Source: Sipunculus nudus (taxonomy: Eukaryota > Annelida > Sipuncula > Golfingiida > Sipunculidae). Taken from it: 64,000 bases of DNA. The stretch is from contig CM049308.1 of assembly GCA_026874595.1 (NCBI GenBank), positions 42,845,327 to 42,909,326 on the forward strand, written 5' to 3'. Of the stretch, positions 46,451-59,289 are shown in pieces. Position numbers and translations under genes: made by a program. Within the stretch, counting starts at the first letter, position 1; the number at the start of each line of letters is the position of its first letter. The notes under the pieces were generated by a model. The model had not been told where the DNA came from. It ran no database searches and was given only the letters and a program-made list of their open reading frames with translations.

Positions 46451-47388
46451 GACGTTGGAAGTCTTTTACAGAGGTGAAGTGCATCCACAGGCCTTAGTAT
46501 AGTGTTTAGTGCCGTGGTGTAGTGTAGTTGCTTTGTCTTCTCGGGTTCAACTGCAGCCGCCAAACAGGTCCTCTAGGCCGAAAAGAATGCTGAGTAAGTC
46601 CTTCCTGGTGGTTCATACCTTCTGTTTAGTCAAGATTCTCACAGTGCTTCCCAGTGGCTCACCATGGATAATGGGAACCCAGCGGACCCAGGCTAAACTG
46701 TGAGGCATCTTAGGGAAACAACCTTAACCAGAAATATCGGAGTGGAGCCCCGTAGGCGGTTCCTTGTTTCAATTCTGGAAAGGGCTCGGCAACTCCTGCA
46801 GTCTGATTCATCTCGAGCCGTCTTGACGTCTTAACTCTGAATCCAGATGTATCAGGGAGAGAAAGTACGGATAGTGCTGCGCAAGCTCTCCTTACTCTAA
46901 TTAAAGTCATGCACAAGTCTTACTGTATATATTGGTATAGGCTAACTCACAAAAAGACATGCGCAACCCCTCATTTTTTTCTCACTCTTCCCTGGTACAA
47001 TGACGATATTTAGGGAAGGGTTAACATAAGGATTATCAGCAATGTTATTTTTGCGAAAGAAAAGCGAGGCCTTTACAGCTGCTGTTCAGAACCGTAGTCC
47101 ACTGTAGGCGGCAGCACTTACTGAGCCAATGCATGTTACAGGTTTTATCAGAACCATGCACGTTACCTGGAGAGGTGGGATTTCGCTTTGGATTCTCCAT
47201 GAATAAAACATATGGTGGCCTAAATTACATAATGCGAACCTGTGAACGTTATGTATCATTAAATGTCATGTTCATTACACATAAAGAAATCATTTCGGAC
47301 GAACAAAAAAATTAAGCAGTCTGCAATTTGGACTTCCATGTTGACATTTCAACAATGTGTTCATGCCAGATCTGAAGAAACATATATA
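46451..47388. other. No gene seen
   Basis: May contain further decayed LINE sequence on - next to the C-terminal relic, but I could not recognise reverse transcriptase motifs. Frames in both directions lack domain signals. Confidence 0.35.
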
Positions 47389-47766
47389 CCCCTTCCACAC
47401 GGCCAATGCAAAACTGTTTCAAACCGTTTTAAATGCGAATTGAGCTTTCAAACCGATTTAGCTAATACGGTTGAATCCAACTAAGGAGGTGGTTTCAAAC
47501 CGATTCTAATAGGGATCGCATTATCCGCTCCGCTGTTTGAACGCTCAATGTAATCAAAGCGGTTAAGACCAGGTTTTGAAGCAGCAACTGAATCACATCA
47601 CAGCACATGCAGAAATGTTTGTGTCAACATGTCACGATCCCCATGTGAAATGTACACCCCATGCCTGGTGCCAGATGCCTGTGTGAACGCGTAATGCGGG
47701 TTGAAACCGATTTGACCAATCCATTTTATGCAAAACGTTTTAAAACAGTTTTGTGTGCGCAAGGGG
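47389..47766. mobile_element. MITE, 378 bp, with TA duplication
   Basis: Left end CCCCTTCCACACGGCCAATG; right end inverse of CCCCTTGCGCACACAAAACTG. TA stands on both outer sides. The interior is full of AAACCGATTT/AAACGGTTT-type words (47415-47550, 47700-47755). Short TIRs and TA targets fit Tc1/mariner-related or similar MITEs. Confidence 0.72.
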
Positions 47767-48400
47767 TAATTTTAATAGACCGATTAAAAAGAAACTGCAA
47801 TGCGCGTTACCTTTATTTTTTCAATTGTCTTCTCTGATCATGCATTTCTAGAGATGCATCAGACATTAGTAGACACCAGATATTAGTAATTAGTAAAATT
47901 ATAGCGTAATTTGTAAAGTTATGGACCAGAACACATGGTCATATATACCATGTCAAAACAGCAGGAAAGATATTTACTCGCCTAACATGGTAATTGTTTA
48001 GGTTTCAATCTTTCTTCTGCCAATGTTGGCGCTGCACATACACATACAATAAAAGAGACGTCTGTAACAGAGAATTTAGTTAGGTTGATGCTCTAAATAT
48101 TTTTTTAATGAATATATAAATGGAACTTTGGGATATTTTATAGAATTTCATATATAACTCTTAAAGCTATGTCTTGCTATGCATATTACTGGGACACTCA
48201 ATCAGGAATATCGGACAAACTTTCCTCCAATTAAATTGTTAGCTCATTGGCCACATGTTTGACCTGTTTTTATAATAGAGTTATGATTTTGTTGTTTTTC
48301 TGTGTATTTTCATATAACTCTTAGGTCCATCACCATTGTTTTTCCTCATTACATAATTAAATTGTTTCAAGCCACAATTTTCAAGTTCCTTTCAACGAAC

Positions 48401-49830
48401 GTTGTGACCCATGGGTCATGACGCTCAGCCGATTGACATGTTGACAATATGTCCTTGCATTGGAACCTAATTAAGATATCATGGCATGGCATCATCATTC
48501 ATGTATATCAGCTTAACTTCACCAAGACCCATAGGCACGCCAAAGATAATAACAAGCCATCCAGCCTTCCCTGAGAAATCTTGTAATTTGTATATACTAG
48601 TTACAATTTTTCGGGGGTGCTCAACCACCCTCGTAACTTGGAGAATATAGGTCACATTGACCTAATTTCAGGTTTCTGAGAACTTTTGAGGAACTCTAAG
48701 ATGCAGTGGTTAATGATTGTAGCCTTTACGGGTACGATATGTGCTTTGTTGACATTCCTAATGATTAAAAAAAATACAGGTAAAAATTTGTAAAATGATA
48801 ATGCATGTGGCACCACCATTCATGCCCAGTAGCCAAGGTTCATCAAGACCCATAAGCACAACAAATGTTATAATTATCCATCAAACGGTTCCTGAGGAAT
48901 CTGTCAATTAGTATCATTTTTTAAAATTATCCTGGGGGGGGGGGGGGGGTGTAACAAGGCTCCGTAACTCGAAGAATATAGTCACAGTGACCTCATTTCT
49001 GAGATCTTCTGAGGATCTCTCAGGATGCAGAGTTTAATTATTGTAGGCTTTTTGGTTACGATTTGTGCCCCGTTTACGGCAGGCCGCCCGGCTGGACTTC
49101 CGACAAAGGTTGATCGCTTTAGCTCAGATGACTTTTAGTAAACTGAGCTAAGAATTGCGTAATAATTCGAAAAAAATACAGGTGGCGCCACCAGTCTGCA
49201 GAAAATAGAGAAACGCTCCCTGATCAATATTCATGCAAAGAAAAATTAGTTTTTTTAGATAATGGAGCTTTGGTATCATATTTCTATTATACCCGGGGGG
49301 GGGGGGGTACTTAATGAGCCCAATAGCTCGAAGGATATGGGTAACAGAGACCTTTTTCAGGATTCCAAGGAGATTTTTCAGGGACCTCCCTGGATGTCAT
49401 GTTAAAGATTCTAGATCCAGCAGTTACGATTTGTGCCCAGTTAACGGACAACCGCATCGGTGATCTCAAAAATAGAGAAAAAAATCGTAAGATTGGAAAA
49501 AAATACAAGTGGCCCCACAAGTATGCAGGAGCTGATGAAACATCCATTATCAATATGCATGCAAAGAATCATGGCGATCAATGCATTAGTTATTCAGATA
49601 CTGGAGCTTTTTGTATCAAATTTTTAATTACTCTACGGGATATTTCTTAGCCCCAAAGCTCGAAGGACAAAGGTAACAGAGAACTTATTTCAGGTTTCAA
49701 AGGCGATTTTTCCTGGACCTCCCGGGATGTCAAGTTAGGCGAGTCCAGCAAAGTTGTGCCTGGTTAACAGACAGACAGATGGACGATGGTCAGAGTGATC
49801 GCTATAGCTCAGATGACTTTTCAGATGACT
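48401..49830. mobile_element. Family B element, third array copy
   Basis: Starts GTTGTGACCCATGGGTCATG followed by ACGCTCAGCC (hairpin end). Units carry GTTACGATTTGTGCCC, TCGAAGGATATGGGTAACAG, CAGGTGGCGCCACCAGTC (~49182) and G15/G13 tracts at ~48935 and ~49295. The right end is degenerate (CAGATGACTTTTCAGATGAC, ~49825). Confidence 0.7.
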
Positions 49831-50391
49831 CCTAGATGAGGGTCGAACGCATTCCGCAGAAATCGCTTTATAGTACAGTCATTTTGTAACATGACCTCAC
49901 ACAAATTGCAACAAAAGCTATCTCATTTGTTTTGTATCCCAGAAGGTATCCTTTTGAACATATAAAAAGTCCTAAGATATTCTCCTGGGGGAAAGTAGTA
50001 AAATTTGGGAATATCCAAAATGGCCGCCAGAAGGCCTAGAATCCATCAAATTTAATTAATCAAAAGGGTATAAATATGTAATACGAATATATAATAGGTT
50101 TTTTGGGGGTCGCAGAATCCAATTCTGGTCTTTATTTGTTAATTTAAAAATACCCAAGACTAATATGTAGGGGTCGATGTGTAAACGGTCTGAAGCATGG
50201 GGTGCGGTAGGGGTGGGGGTTGTAACACGACTCAGTTGGCATTTATATTGAGCAGGTAACCCTAATTTGGTAATGTGCAGCGCTCACCTAACCTGTTGCA
50301 ATAATATTGTAGTAATTAGATTTTCAACAAACATGAAGAGGGCTTGACCGATATGCTGGGTTAAAACGGAATTGTTCTCGCCAGGTACGGG

Positions 50392-50580
50392 TTGTTAGAA
50401 AGTATACTAAAACATTCACGATTGGTTTGGTTTATGTCAAATGACGAGTCGCCTGCTTTTGAAAAGCTCCAACAGGTTATTAGATGCAACTGTCAGAATA
50501 ACTGCAGCACCGTCAGATGCACGTGCAAAAATAATCACATAGCGTGTACCCTGGCTATGGCCTCTGTGGTTGATTATCAG
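50392..50580 (+). pseudogene. CXC-like cysteine-rich exon
   Basis: Peptide FEKLQQVIRCNCQNNCSTVR continues CTCKNNHIACTLA. The C-x-C-x3-C-x4-RC-x-C pattern with a later Cys resembles the CXC/tesmin-like tail found at the C-terminus of many repeated invertebrate proteins. The reading ends at TATCAG|GTAGGA, a consensus donor at 50580/50581. No partner exon was found. The upstream start is not certain. Confidence 0.45.
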
Positions 50581-51109
50581 GTAGGAAGCGTTTTTTTCAT
50601 GTCATGAGCCAGCATTCAATAATTTCATTCTACATTTTTATTTTCCTTTTAATGTGTCTGTAGGTAAAATCTTATTTCCTTAAGATTATTGTAAACACAT
50701 GTAAGTTGACAATGCATAGCATTGATATACAAAATGTATACATGTAGCACCAACCATTAATGCAAGGCCACCTGTTTCTTAACGGTAATGCATAACTAAT
50801 ATAAAGTACAAGTAAAACATTTTACACAGTGACATGAATCTGCACAGGTCACAAAGTACAAAGGCAAAACAGAGTGCAGTTACTTTGATCCACTGAAGTC
50901 ATTTTTTGTTATTGTGGGATAAATTTATACACATGATATATGCTTGATAACAGAGTGCATGGATCTTTGAATATTATTAATAATTAATTTTGAATTGTCA
51001 ATTTCGAATTTCTATTTTCATTTTGCTTTGCTTTTCAGTTACAATTTAAAAAAAATCGGTTTGCAGTAGAATGACGTTTTTGAGAAGAAATAGAATTTGG
51101 TGGCTTCGT

Positions 51110-51370
51110 TTTTTTTCCAAGAAAACCAGCTGAATAGTCTAACAAAACGTTTTGACGATCTCTTTGGATTGAACTTTCTAATGATGTTAAATGAAGCGAA
51201 AATATTGAAGAACTTTAAAGGAAAATTGAAAACGTACCTTTTTTCGACTTAGAGATTTTTATTAAATTTTAACTCTTGTGTCATAATATAATTTAGTACT
51301 TTTGTAAAGCGCCACTGAATAAAAATATTTATAAAAGTAGGCGCTATATAATAAATAAATAAAGTTTAAA
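51110..51370 (+). repeat. LINE 3' tail (CR1/L2-like)
   Basis: Encodes a remnant like LNFKGKLKTYLFST just before a stop, followed by TGTAAAGCGCCACTGAATA, TAGGCGCTATATAATAAATA and an AATAAATAAATAA end. Paired GCGC stems before an (AATA)n tail are typical of CR1/L2-group 3' ends. Classification is from memory. Confidence 0.55.
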
Positions 51371-51518
51371 TTTAAAAGTCAGAGATTTTTTATCCGAGTA
51401 GACTGCTGGAAACCCTGTGCGTAACTGACAACAGACACTTTGTGATAAGAATGGACAAGATGACGTCTGATTTAACATGTGCTCATTACATATCTACATG
51501 ATTTTATTGATATGGTGA

Positions 51519-51809
51519 TTAAAAAAATCTAAAATATAAACTAATAAAGATAACGTCTGAGCGGAAAAGGTAGTATAAGCTAGATATTGTTTGATATGAT
51601 TGATCTGAACTGATAAGTAAGAAAATTGTTGCAAATAATACTTTGTGATCTGACCATGTGTTTTCTAATGGTGAAACTGGAGCATGTAAGCAATTTGTAA
51701 ACATGAGATCTATACCATTTCTATGATCTGTGGTTGAAATGTTGACAAGTTGTTGACAGCTCAGTAGTTGGAACGTTTGTTCAATTAAATCCAAATCTTT
51801 TTTTTTCAT
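51519..51809 (-). pseudogene. LINE endonuclease fragment
   Basis: QLVNISTTDHRNGIDLMFTN and VSPLENTWSDHKVLFATI match the end of apurinic-type LINE endonucleases (QLV...T..NGIDLxFTN...SDHxxL). The catalytic SDH is visible. It is ~96 codons, with no reverse transcriptase attached, on the opposite strand to the 3' tail at 51110-51370, so it is a separate relic. Confidence 0.65.
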
Positions 51810-52335
51810 ACCATTTTATACAGTTGCCTTATAATTAACGTCCCCAGTCCACAGGTGCAAGGACTTATGGTGGGGGAGAGATTTTGAGGCGCTGAATAGT
51901 GGGAGCTTCAACATCATTTTGGGCTTGGTAGGAGAAGTAAGGGAACTAATGGACATCGAATTGTATGTCATATTTTGGATTTGTCGGTCTAATCGTTCCA
52001 AAACGTGCCAGTCAAACGGACAGACAGACGGACGGACGGACATGAAATACACTTTATTTAAGAATAAGCAAGAGGTTATAAGACGATAACCAAGTGATTA
52101 TTCATACAACACCGTTTGAACGCTGATGTATATATGGTGAAATAAAAGGTATTTTCTACTTTGTCAAATTTGACGATTTTCAAACCTTCCCCCCACACAA
52201 TTGCTTAGGGCTTTTTTAATTACATTAAGGCCATTCTAAGGAATCAAAATCAGTTGCGTTTGCTTTTGTTGCAATTTGTGTGAGGTTGACCACTTATTTC
52301 GGGTAAAATGCCTGTACTATTAAGCGAGATTTTCG

Positions 52336-53880
52336 CCGCGTTTTTATTTCGCCACACATACGTTTCTCCTACATTGTAGGTTTGAGTTATATATTTCCTG
52401 ATCAGGTCAGTGAAGAGTGTTAGGCAGCAGAAAATTTGAGGCCAAAAATATTTGAGAGTACAAATAATTTACAACAGGTAAATGATAGGTGAAATTAATA
52501 AATAACAAATTAGCAATGTTAATTTTTTAATGTTAAAAGGGATTGAAAGTTGTACGCGTTTTTCTGTGGACGTTCTGGACTCGCTGCGACATCTATGGCC
52601 AGTTTTAGAAACTAATATAAAGGGGAAAATAAATACACATCCCGTTTTCCTTGAACAGAAAGAAAGTGCAGAAGTTGAGCTTGAGTTTGATAGTAAACAC
52701 TTTCCTGGGAAAGTGATCATATAGAGGGCGTGGAAATACGCACCTCTAACCTACACTATGACCTAATTAAGGAGTTAATCTCCAGACCTGTCTAGAAGTC
52801 AAGTTTGAATTGAACACTGGGTGTAATGTTATGATTATGGTAACGAACAAAGAGTGACCTGAATAGAGTAAAAAAAAACAATCATGATAGGTAAAGACAA
52901 TACACATGAACACTGACAGTTTTATTACATGGAACTGTGACTGAACAATACATTTATGATATACGTGTTCCATCACTATGCACAATCAATGAACATGTAC
53001 AATCATTATGTAAGGCACGGTATCAACAATCAGAATGCTTACAAACATTGCATTCCTCTTTTTGTGCTGTTAATCTGTCAATTTAAAACCAAATATTCTG
53101 AAATTTCATGTGTAAATGAGGCCTGAATGAAAAGTAGTCATAATCCAGTTTAAATTTCATCAGCCATGGGGGCCACAGAATGACAGTGACAGAGAAACAA
53201 AAATATACTTGCATATATTTATACAATCATGAAACAAACAAAATACTTCATAATAGTATTTATACATAGCACTGTTATAAAACTAATTATTTTGTCATAC
53301 AAAAAACAAAAGTCTTTCTGTTTGTTTAAACATAACATGAACCTACTTCTATTCCATATAAACTTAGGAAAGAACTCATTACAAAATACTGCACATTTAT
53401 GTTCATGCAGTTAATATGAACTGGCAAGACCTTTTTATAGCAGTACCATCCTAGATCTAAGTGCACCTCGGGCCCACCTTGAGTCTCTTGCAGTGACCTG
53501 AGCACAGGACTGTCTCACCCTTGAATAAGGGAACAACCCCCTGGTATTAAAGAACAACTTGTCAATCACCTTATCAATAGGCATGGAAAGTTAAGAATGG
53601 TAATAAGTTGTGGAATGCAACTGGATAACAAGTATCTACTAAGAGGTATAAAATTAAGCTCTTATTAAAATATAAATTTTTTTTTTATGATCTAATCAAC
53701 AAAATCTGAATTTTTTTTTAAATAGTTATAATCTACATCCAGTACAGAAGGTACAATATTTCTTGTTGCTTAAACTGTTATTATACCTGGATATTATATT
53801 TTGTTGTTTTATTTTGATACAGGATTGATTTTATGATAAAATAATATGACAAAAAATTGTAAAAAGTGCACATAGTATTA
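52336..53880. other. No gene seen; 3' flank of C6orf120-like gene
   Basis: AT-rich. A + frame at 52530-52724 has no domain. An AATAAA on - at about 53815, some 65 nt past the C6orf120-like stop codon, could serve as poly(A) signal. Confidence 0.4.
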
Positions 53881-54366
53881 TCACAATAGAATATCCAAGA
53901 GAATTTTCAAGATCCCAACAAAAATCTGCCACAAAACGGATTCTTCTTCATCGTCACTGCCACCTTTCTTTGATCCTTTTCCTGCATCAGAATCGTGGGA
54001 GTGATCGGCCACCACAAGTAGTCGATAGTGACTTGTATGTTTGAACACGTGTCCATACACTCCAATACTGACTGGCCGCCGATACTCCGCTGGGATCTCT
54101 ATGTAATCCTCCCCACATGTTGTGGACTGAAGGTCATTTATTTCATATGTCGGCTCTTCCACTACATTAGAAACATAAAGATCAGCATCCCCTGTTAATG
54201 ACTGTAACAAAATCATCAAATGTCCTTTTCTACTGAGCCTGTAATATGTGTAGTTGCCAGCACCAACGATACCATCAAATGCATGCAGCACAGTCTCTGA
54301 CACAGCATTGCTCATATAAACTAGTAAAAACAGAGCAAAAGACAGACACAATTTTCTGATATCCAT
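53881..54366 (-). CDS. C6orf120: UPF0669 protein, C6orf120 homologue, intact
   Basis: 161 codons, no break. A signal peptide (~residues 1-22, CLSFALFLLVYMSNA) is followed by FDGIVGAGNYTYYRLSRKGH with a conserved N-glycosylation site. Then come LLQSLTGDADLYVSN, LQSTTCGEDYIEIPAEYRRP and VSIGVYGHVFKHTSHYRL, an acidic Ser/Lys linker and a hydrophobic end ESVLWQIFVGILKILLDILL. This order is that of vertebrate C6orf120, a secreted or luminal protein of unclear molecular role with reported effects on apoptosis and immune cells. It is slightly shorter than the human form. ATG is the only sensible start, directly before the signal peptide. Confidence 0.93.
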   Translation of the reverse strand: MDIRKLCLSFALFLLVYMSNAVSETVLHAFDGIVGAGNYTYYRLSRKGHLMILLQSLTGDADLYVSNVVEEPTYEINDLQSTTCGEDYIEIPAEYRRPVSIGVYGHVFKHTSHYRLLVVADHSHDSDAGKGSKKGGSDDEEESVLWQIFVGILKILLDILL

Positions 54367-54437
54367 TTGCCTTCTTCCTTGATTTATCCTTTGAGCTTTC
54401 TATAATTTTACCGCCCTGGTGGTTAACATATCCAAGT
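54367..54437 (-). other. C6orf120-like 5' UTR exon part with splice acceptor
   Basis: On -, TTTCTGTCTCGCTCTCTTAC-AG|ACTTGG just above 54437 is a strong polypyrimidine tract and acceptor. A 5' UTR intron is therefore likely, with the leader exon further right and not identified. Confidence 0.6.
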
Positions 54438-54999
54438 CTGTAAGAGAGCGAGACAGAAAATTAACACCAATCCTAAATTTTCAATGAAACATAATCCAAA
54501 TTAATTAAATTACCTTCCTTCAACAGTACCATGCATTTCAACTGCATTTTTGCAATCACAAATAACAAAATCCATTCACTGCCAAGATCCTGTTTTAGCA
54601 AAACAGTATACTTCAGTCAACAGGTGCAGCCTTGCTGAAGAGTGGTGTGTAGAACAACAATCAAAGGAAACACTGAAACATTATTAACTTGTATTGATAC
54701 TTCATACTTTAGCTTCTTAAGCTGAAGGTTTATTCCTCCTGGCAATAAAATGGGATTCAATGAATGGCCCCTTCGCAATTTTAGGTAACCTAGACTTGTG
54801 GATCAGTGATCAAGAAGTTTTATTGGATGGCAGTCATTCTTCATTCAGTTACAAGCATTTTATTACCAAAGAACAGCAAATACATCAAATCAGACGGAAC
54901 ATAAAGGAACATCTCAAGTGACCTAATCAACAACAACAAGGCCTGCAGTAATTTGATCCTATGCATTTGGATAAACAACGGATGTAATGTTTATGGTAA
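54438..54999. other. No gene seen
   Basis: Presumed 5' UTR intron of the C6orf120-like gene. No repeat family recognised. Confidence 0.4.
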
Positions 55000-55640
55000 C
55001 ATGTTTGACCAATATTTGACAGGTACTTGAATAATTTTCAGTTACATGGAGACAAGCACATGTACAATGCAAGTACAAAACATATAAAACTCAAGCTCAA
55101 GCACCAATTACACAAACATCACAGTCACTCATGAAATACTGGCATGGATGAAAACAACAGAAAAATGATTTTAGGTGCCACCACTAGTCTTGTGTATGAG
55201 AAGTCATCGAATATGTATGGTCATGTAAAATTCCAGACAGATACTTCAAAGTTCGAACCACTCTTGAGCTTTATGCACAGATGTATGAAACCCAAAAACA
55301 ATAGTAGGTAGTGCCACAAGTCATGTATATGAGGAAGCTATTGTCTATGTAGAGATATGCACAATTTCAGGATGATATATCAAATCCCTCCTGAGAAATA
55401 AGCAGGAACATACACTGTGCAAAAATCTGACCTGTACCTGGCTGCACTGAGTGAAGTCATGACCTGTTGCCTTATCTGATACAGCTGGCAATCTGCCAAA
55501 CCTATAAATAGATCCAGAATGACCTTTTGCCTGTTGCCAAATCAGAAATAGTTGACAGTCTGCCAAGCTATTTGTAGATACAGACACAATCTTGGCCTGT
55601 TGGTAAATCTGTTAACACATACTGAAAGACTTTGGCTACA
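55000..55640. repeat. Degenerate family A/B array
   Basis: Units with GTGCCACCACTAGTCTTGTG, ATATGCACAATTTCAGGATG and CCCTCCTGAGAAATAAGC parallel those at 40200-40700. 55440-55610 repeats a ~90-bp phrase (TGACCTGTTGCCTTATCTGA / TGACCTTTTGCCTGTTGCC). GATACAGACACAATCTTGGC recurs at ~38107. Confidence 0.6.
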
Positions 55641-55959
55641 ATGCTTTTTTTAAGCTGACATATTCATAGTTTTTTTTTATCAAAATTTTTAGAATAATAA
55701 AAGATGCAGTCCTTTCATTGTTAATGGACCAATAATTCTGGAAAAATTATTTAAGTAAACTTGAACAAGGGCCTCCTAAGAATTATTTTTGTGCAATACT
55801 ACAGAAACGACAGTTTTGCAGAAATAGACTATTGCAGCCCTCAGTTTGGATAGGCTTACATATAGCCACAAGATTCAGATTGAAAATTTCATCATAAAAC
55901 ATTTTTAAGCTGAAAGATGCTAGAATTAAGAGGTTTTTGCCCATAAAACAAAAGGTCAC

Positions 55960-56420
55960 TGAAGGCTGCAAATATGAGTCATGTGACCAACATCTGCATA
56001 AAGCTTGGTGATGCTAGCTCCTGTCATTTCTGAGATTGTTTTAGAGAGCTCATCTCTGGGATCATTTCTGAGAAATATTCAACAATTTGACTGAATGATT
56101 TCAGAGAAGAAGATTTTGAAAGTTTTTTTTAGTTTTTTCCATGTAAAATGTAAATTAATGCAGGTGGCACCACAAAAAGATCCAAAAAAAAATTTGATAA
56201 GTGACAGACTTTTGCAAAAATTTGGGGATGCTAGCTCCTGCTATTCCTGAGAAAATATGGGTTAATGTACTGATTACTGATGACCCCAGTACAAAAAAGG
56301 CTGATGCAGGAGGCATCACCAATACCTCGATTTCAAATATGAGTCATGTGACCAACATTTGCATAAAATTTTGTGATGCTAGCGACTGCCATTTTTTAGA
56401 TAGTATGTGTTACATACGGC
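55960..56420 (+). repeat. Family D tandem repeat, copy 1
   Basis: Contains AATATGAGTCATGTGACCAAC twice (~55971, ~56336), GATGCTAGCTCCTG and a ~210-bp unit with GGTGGCACCAC. The block matches 63490-64000 in reverse orientation. A matching 60-codon frame exists in both copies but looks like a side effect of the repeat. Confidence 0.75.
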
Positions 56421-59280
56421 ACAGACACACCATTGCATAAGCTTACGGGATAGCTAAAAATCACCCAGAGGCAAAATGTGAGAGTACTCACTAAAACTCA
56501 ACAATTAACTTGAGAATGAGCTGGATAATTAACAGAGAGTTGTTGGTCAGTTTTAGAAATCAAAACATGGAATTTAAATGTATATAATTTATTCAACAAC
56601 TTTCCAGTTTACAAACAAGAGAAAAGTAATTTGTAAGAGATCAAATTTTTTTTTTCCATTTACCTTTATTTTGTAGGTAAATATTCTTAAAACATGTGAG
56701 ATGGGGGTCACTCAATGGCACCCATGACTCTCATGAGCAGGGCTGTCACTCAGTCAATAATAAGCTAAACTTAAACAAGATTACTGCACCAATGATCAGA
56801 AGCTTTGTTAGCCTAACTATAGTGAGCATTATGTCATACATGAAAGAGCTTTCCATGAAACCCTAATTAATAGTAACCACTAGGCTCAGGCCTACACTGT
56901 CCCCCAAGATGCCAAGCCTTAGGTGAACCCTACTGGAGTTAGGCTCTGTTACATCATTTCAGGTACCAGTGACACACAAAAGACTATACAGACAAGTTAA
57001 TGCATATATCTGTTATCAGCAAATCTACAGGGCTGTGATAATGACATTGCCTGAGCCAAGGAACCCATGTGCCACACATACACATGGTCTCCTGCTCCGG
57101 AACCTTCTTATACAGGACAATACATGCTCCAAGAGCTGGGACTGCAGAATCCCCATGTGAATATTCATCATATGCATAACTTATTGTGAAGATTGATGTG
57201 TGTATCCTGTTATGCACACGTTGTTAAATATTTTGAATGGGTCTCTCTGTTGAAACATACATGGTGTTTAAATACATTTAACTAGTAAAATAAATTTTTG
57301 CACATATTTGATTTATAAATGTCACTGGTGTAACAAATATTAACAAACAAAATAAATTCTTGTTCCCGTTTGCTCTCTCTCTCTCTCATAAAAAAAAAAT
57401 ATGAATAAAAACAAAGTATTTCATCTAATCACAAATAACATAATTATTATTATATCCATTATTTTATTTCAACACATGTTGGGATTTTTCAGCACCAATA
57501 TTTATTAATTCACTTTAGTGTACTGGCCATGTCCAGGTATGAGCCAGAATATTTCACGGGCCAGGTTGGTAAGTACAGGCAAGGTTGCAAATTAAATACG
57601 CTACTCCGGAAGTCAGACCTCCGTCACACAAAGTGTTATATTATTATATTGTATGGAGCAAGTATAGAATCCGATGTACATGGACAAGGTTATGGGTGTA
57701 TACGGACGGATGTGATGATGTTTAGAATTCATGTAATGGAGAATAAGTAAGAGGCATGTCAATATCATATCATCAGGCATGTCATGATTTATGTTGATTA
57801 CTACTAATATGAGACAGTCCAGTCAGTTTAGACCCATCTTAGAAATGAAGACCAGTTCCTATACTCGGGCCTACTGAACATAATTTATGCCATTATAATA
57901 TGCATTTATATTGTTATGATACCCGAGATCGACATATATCCGACTTGGCATCCTTGTTTTAGACTATTTAGTCCGTATACCCCTTACCACTTGGTCTCTG
58001 CAGTTGTTTGCACAGCTAAGGCCAGTGAGGGTACGCTGGTTGTGACTGGAGGGTTTGGTGACATATATGTAATGTCCAGTACACATTCACAGTGATGCAT
58101 CACCTACTTGCCCTGTCAGTCAGACATCGGTATACAGCTCCGGCACTGACCTGCAGTCTGGCAGGGACTCCGGCTCTTACTAAGGTCAAGGCTGTTGCCT
58201 GCGTTGGGGAATGCAGATAGGCTGGCTCCCGCTCTTTCTTTCCCAGGTCGCTCGAGATGGGAACCAGTCTAGGTGTGTGGCTGACTCGCCAAACTCCAGG
58301 CAAGGACAAGATCTAATATTGGAACTAATTAATGATACGCCCCGGAGACAGGGACACAATCTGGCAAAAAGCCCTACAGATTATTGTGGATTTAAGCATG
58401 CTTGACCTGAATGAACCGACCCAGTTACAATGTCATAACTGTGAACAACATGTGACCCTCGTTCCCTTTGCCCTCATTTGTTATGACGGCATATGTTGTA
58501 CTTGAATACCCCCCCCCCCCTTCATGTTACTCATGTGAACCTTTTGTATCTATATCTAATACTTATAAAAGGAATTCAGTTCACGTTTGTTCGCAGTGTT
58601 CTCTAAAACCGCGTTGTGTACAATAATGTGCCATACATCATTTTAAAGGTTATTATCCCCGCAGTGACATAGGCGATATGAAAAAAAAATTTTAATATAC
58701 ATATAATTTTGAGTGATTTTTCCATTTTTTACCGAGCACAGCCGAACTGCCTTCGGCAATCATCGGAATGCGTACATCGTGGTCACTTAACCTCTAACAC
58801 TAAGGACTATGGTTCATATGAATAACGCTTGCTTTCAATGAGGGATTTGACCCACGTGCGTGGTCAGTAGAAGAGAAAAGCACATGTTTCTCGCTTTATG
58901 AAATGGAGAGTTCAACCCAGGAGGATTAATAACAAAACCTAATTCCAGGTCCCATTTTCAGGAACAGGGCTGGGGTGGTGTTGGGGGTCTGAAAATGGGA
59001 TACGGACCCACTGCATAGAGACCCGCTGGGTCCGCTTCTGCTACTTACGATGTATGCATTTCTGTTCCCTTCTTCAGGAACAGTTTCCTTGCAACGTATA
59101 CATTTAATTAATCTTTAATGAGTTCCTCACATCAACCTATTCTTTATACGTCCAACGATAGAAACCAGTCAAATATCAACGAAACACTGTATGCCTCCGC
59201 GTCTCATTCCGGTTCGCAATGTAAACCATCACTGACCAGGTCTTTAAGGTAAACATACCGGGATATGATTTTTGCCAAGA
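56421..59280. other. No gene recognised
   Basis: Mixed sequence. 57900-58400 is GC-balanced and frames on both strands are open for ~65 codons, without domain or splice logic. (CT)n at ~57374, C12 at ~58509. TACGGACGGATGTGATGATG (57703) recurs at ~59473. Confidence 0.35.
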
Positions 59281-59289
59281 GCATAGCGC

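Larger units (their letters stand above)
49858..52335. mobile_element. Candidate TIR-flanked DNA transposon, ~2.5 kb
   Basis: CCTCACACAAATTGCAACAA (49890s) returns inverted at ~52260-52290. The match extends outward through ATAGTACAG(T/G)CATTTT to about 49858 and 52335. The enclosed 2.3 kb contains a Cys-rich exon (50392-50580) and LINE debris. I could not define exact ends or a target duplication, so this may also be two oppositely oriented copies of one short repeat. Confidence 0.5.

Noticed and set aside
58100-58405. Opposed 65-70-codon frames in a GC-balanced stretch
   Set aside because: No domain, no splice sites of note, and both strands equally open.
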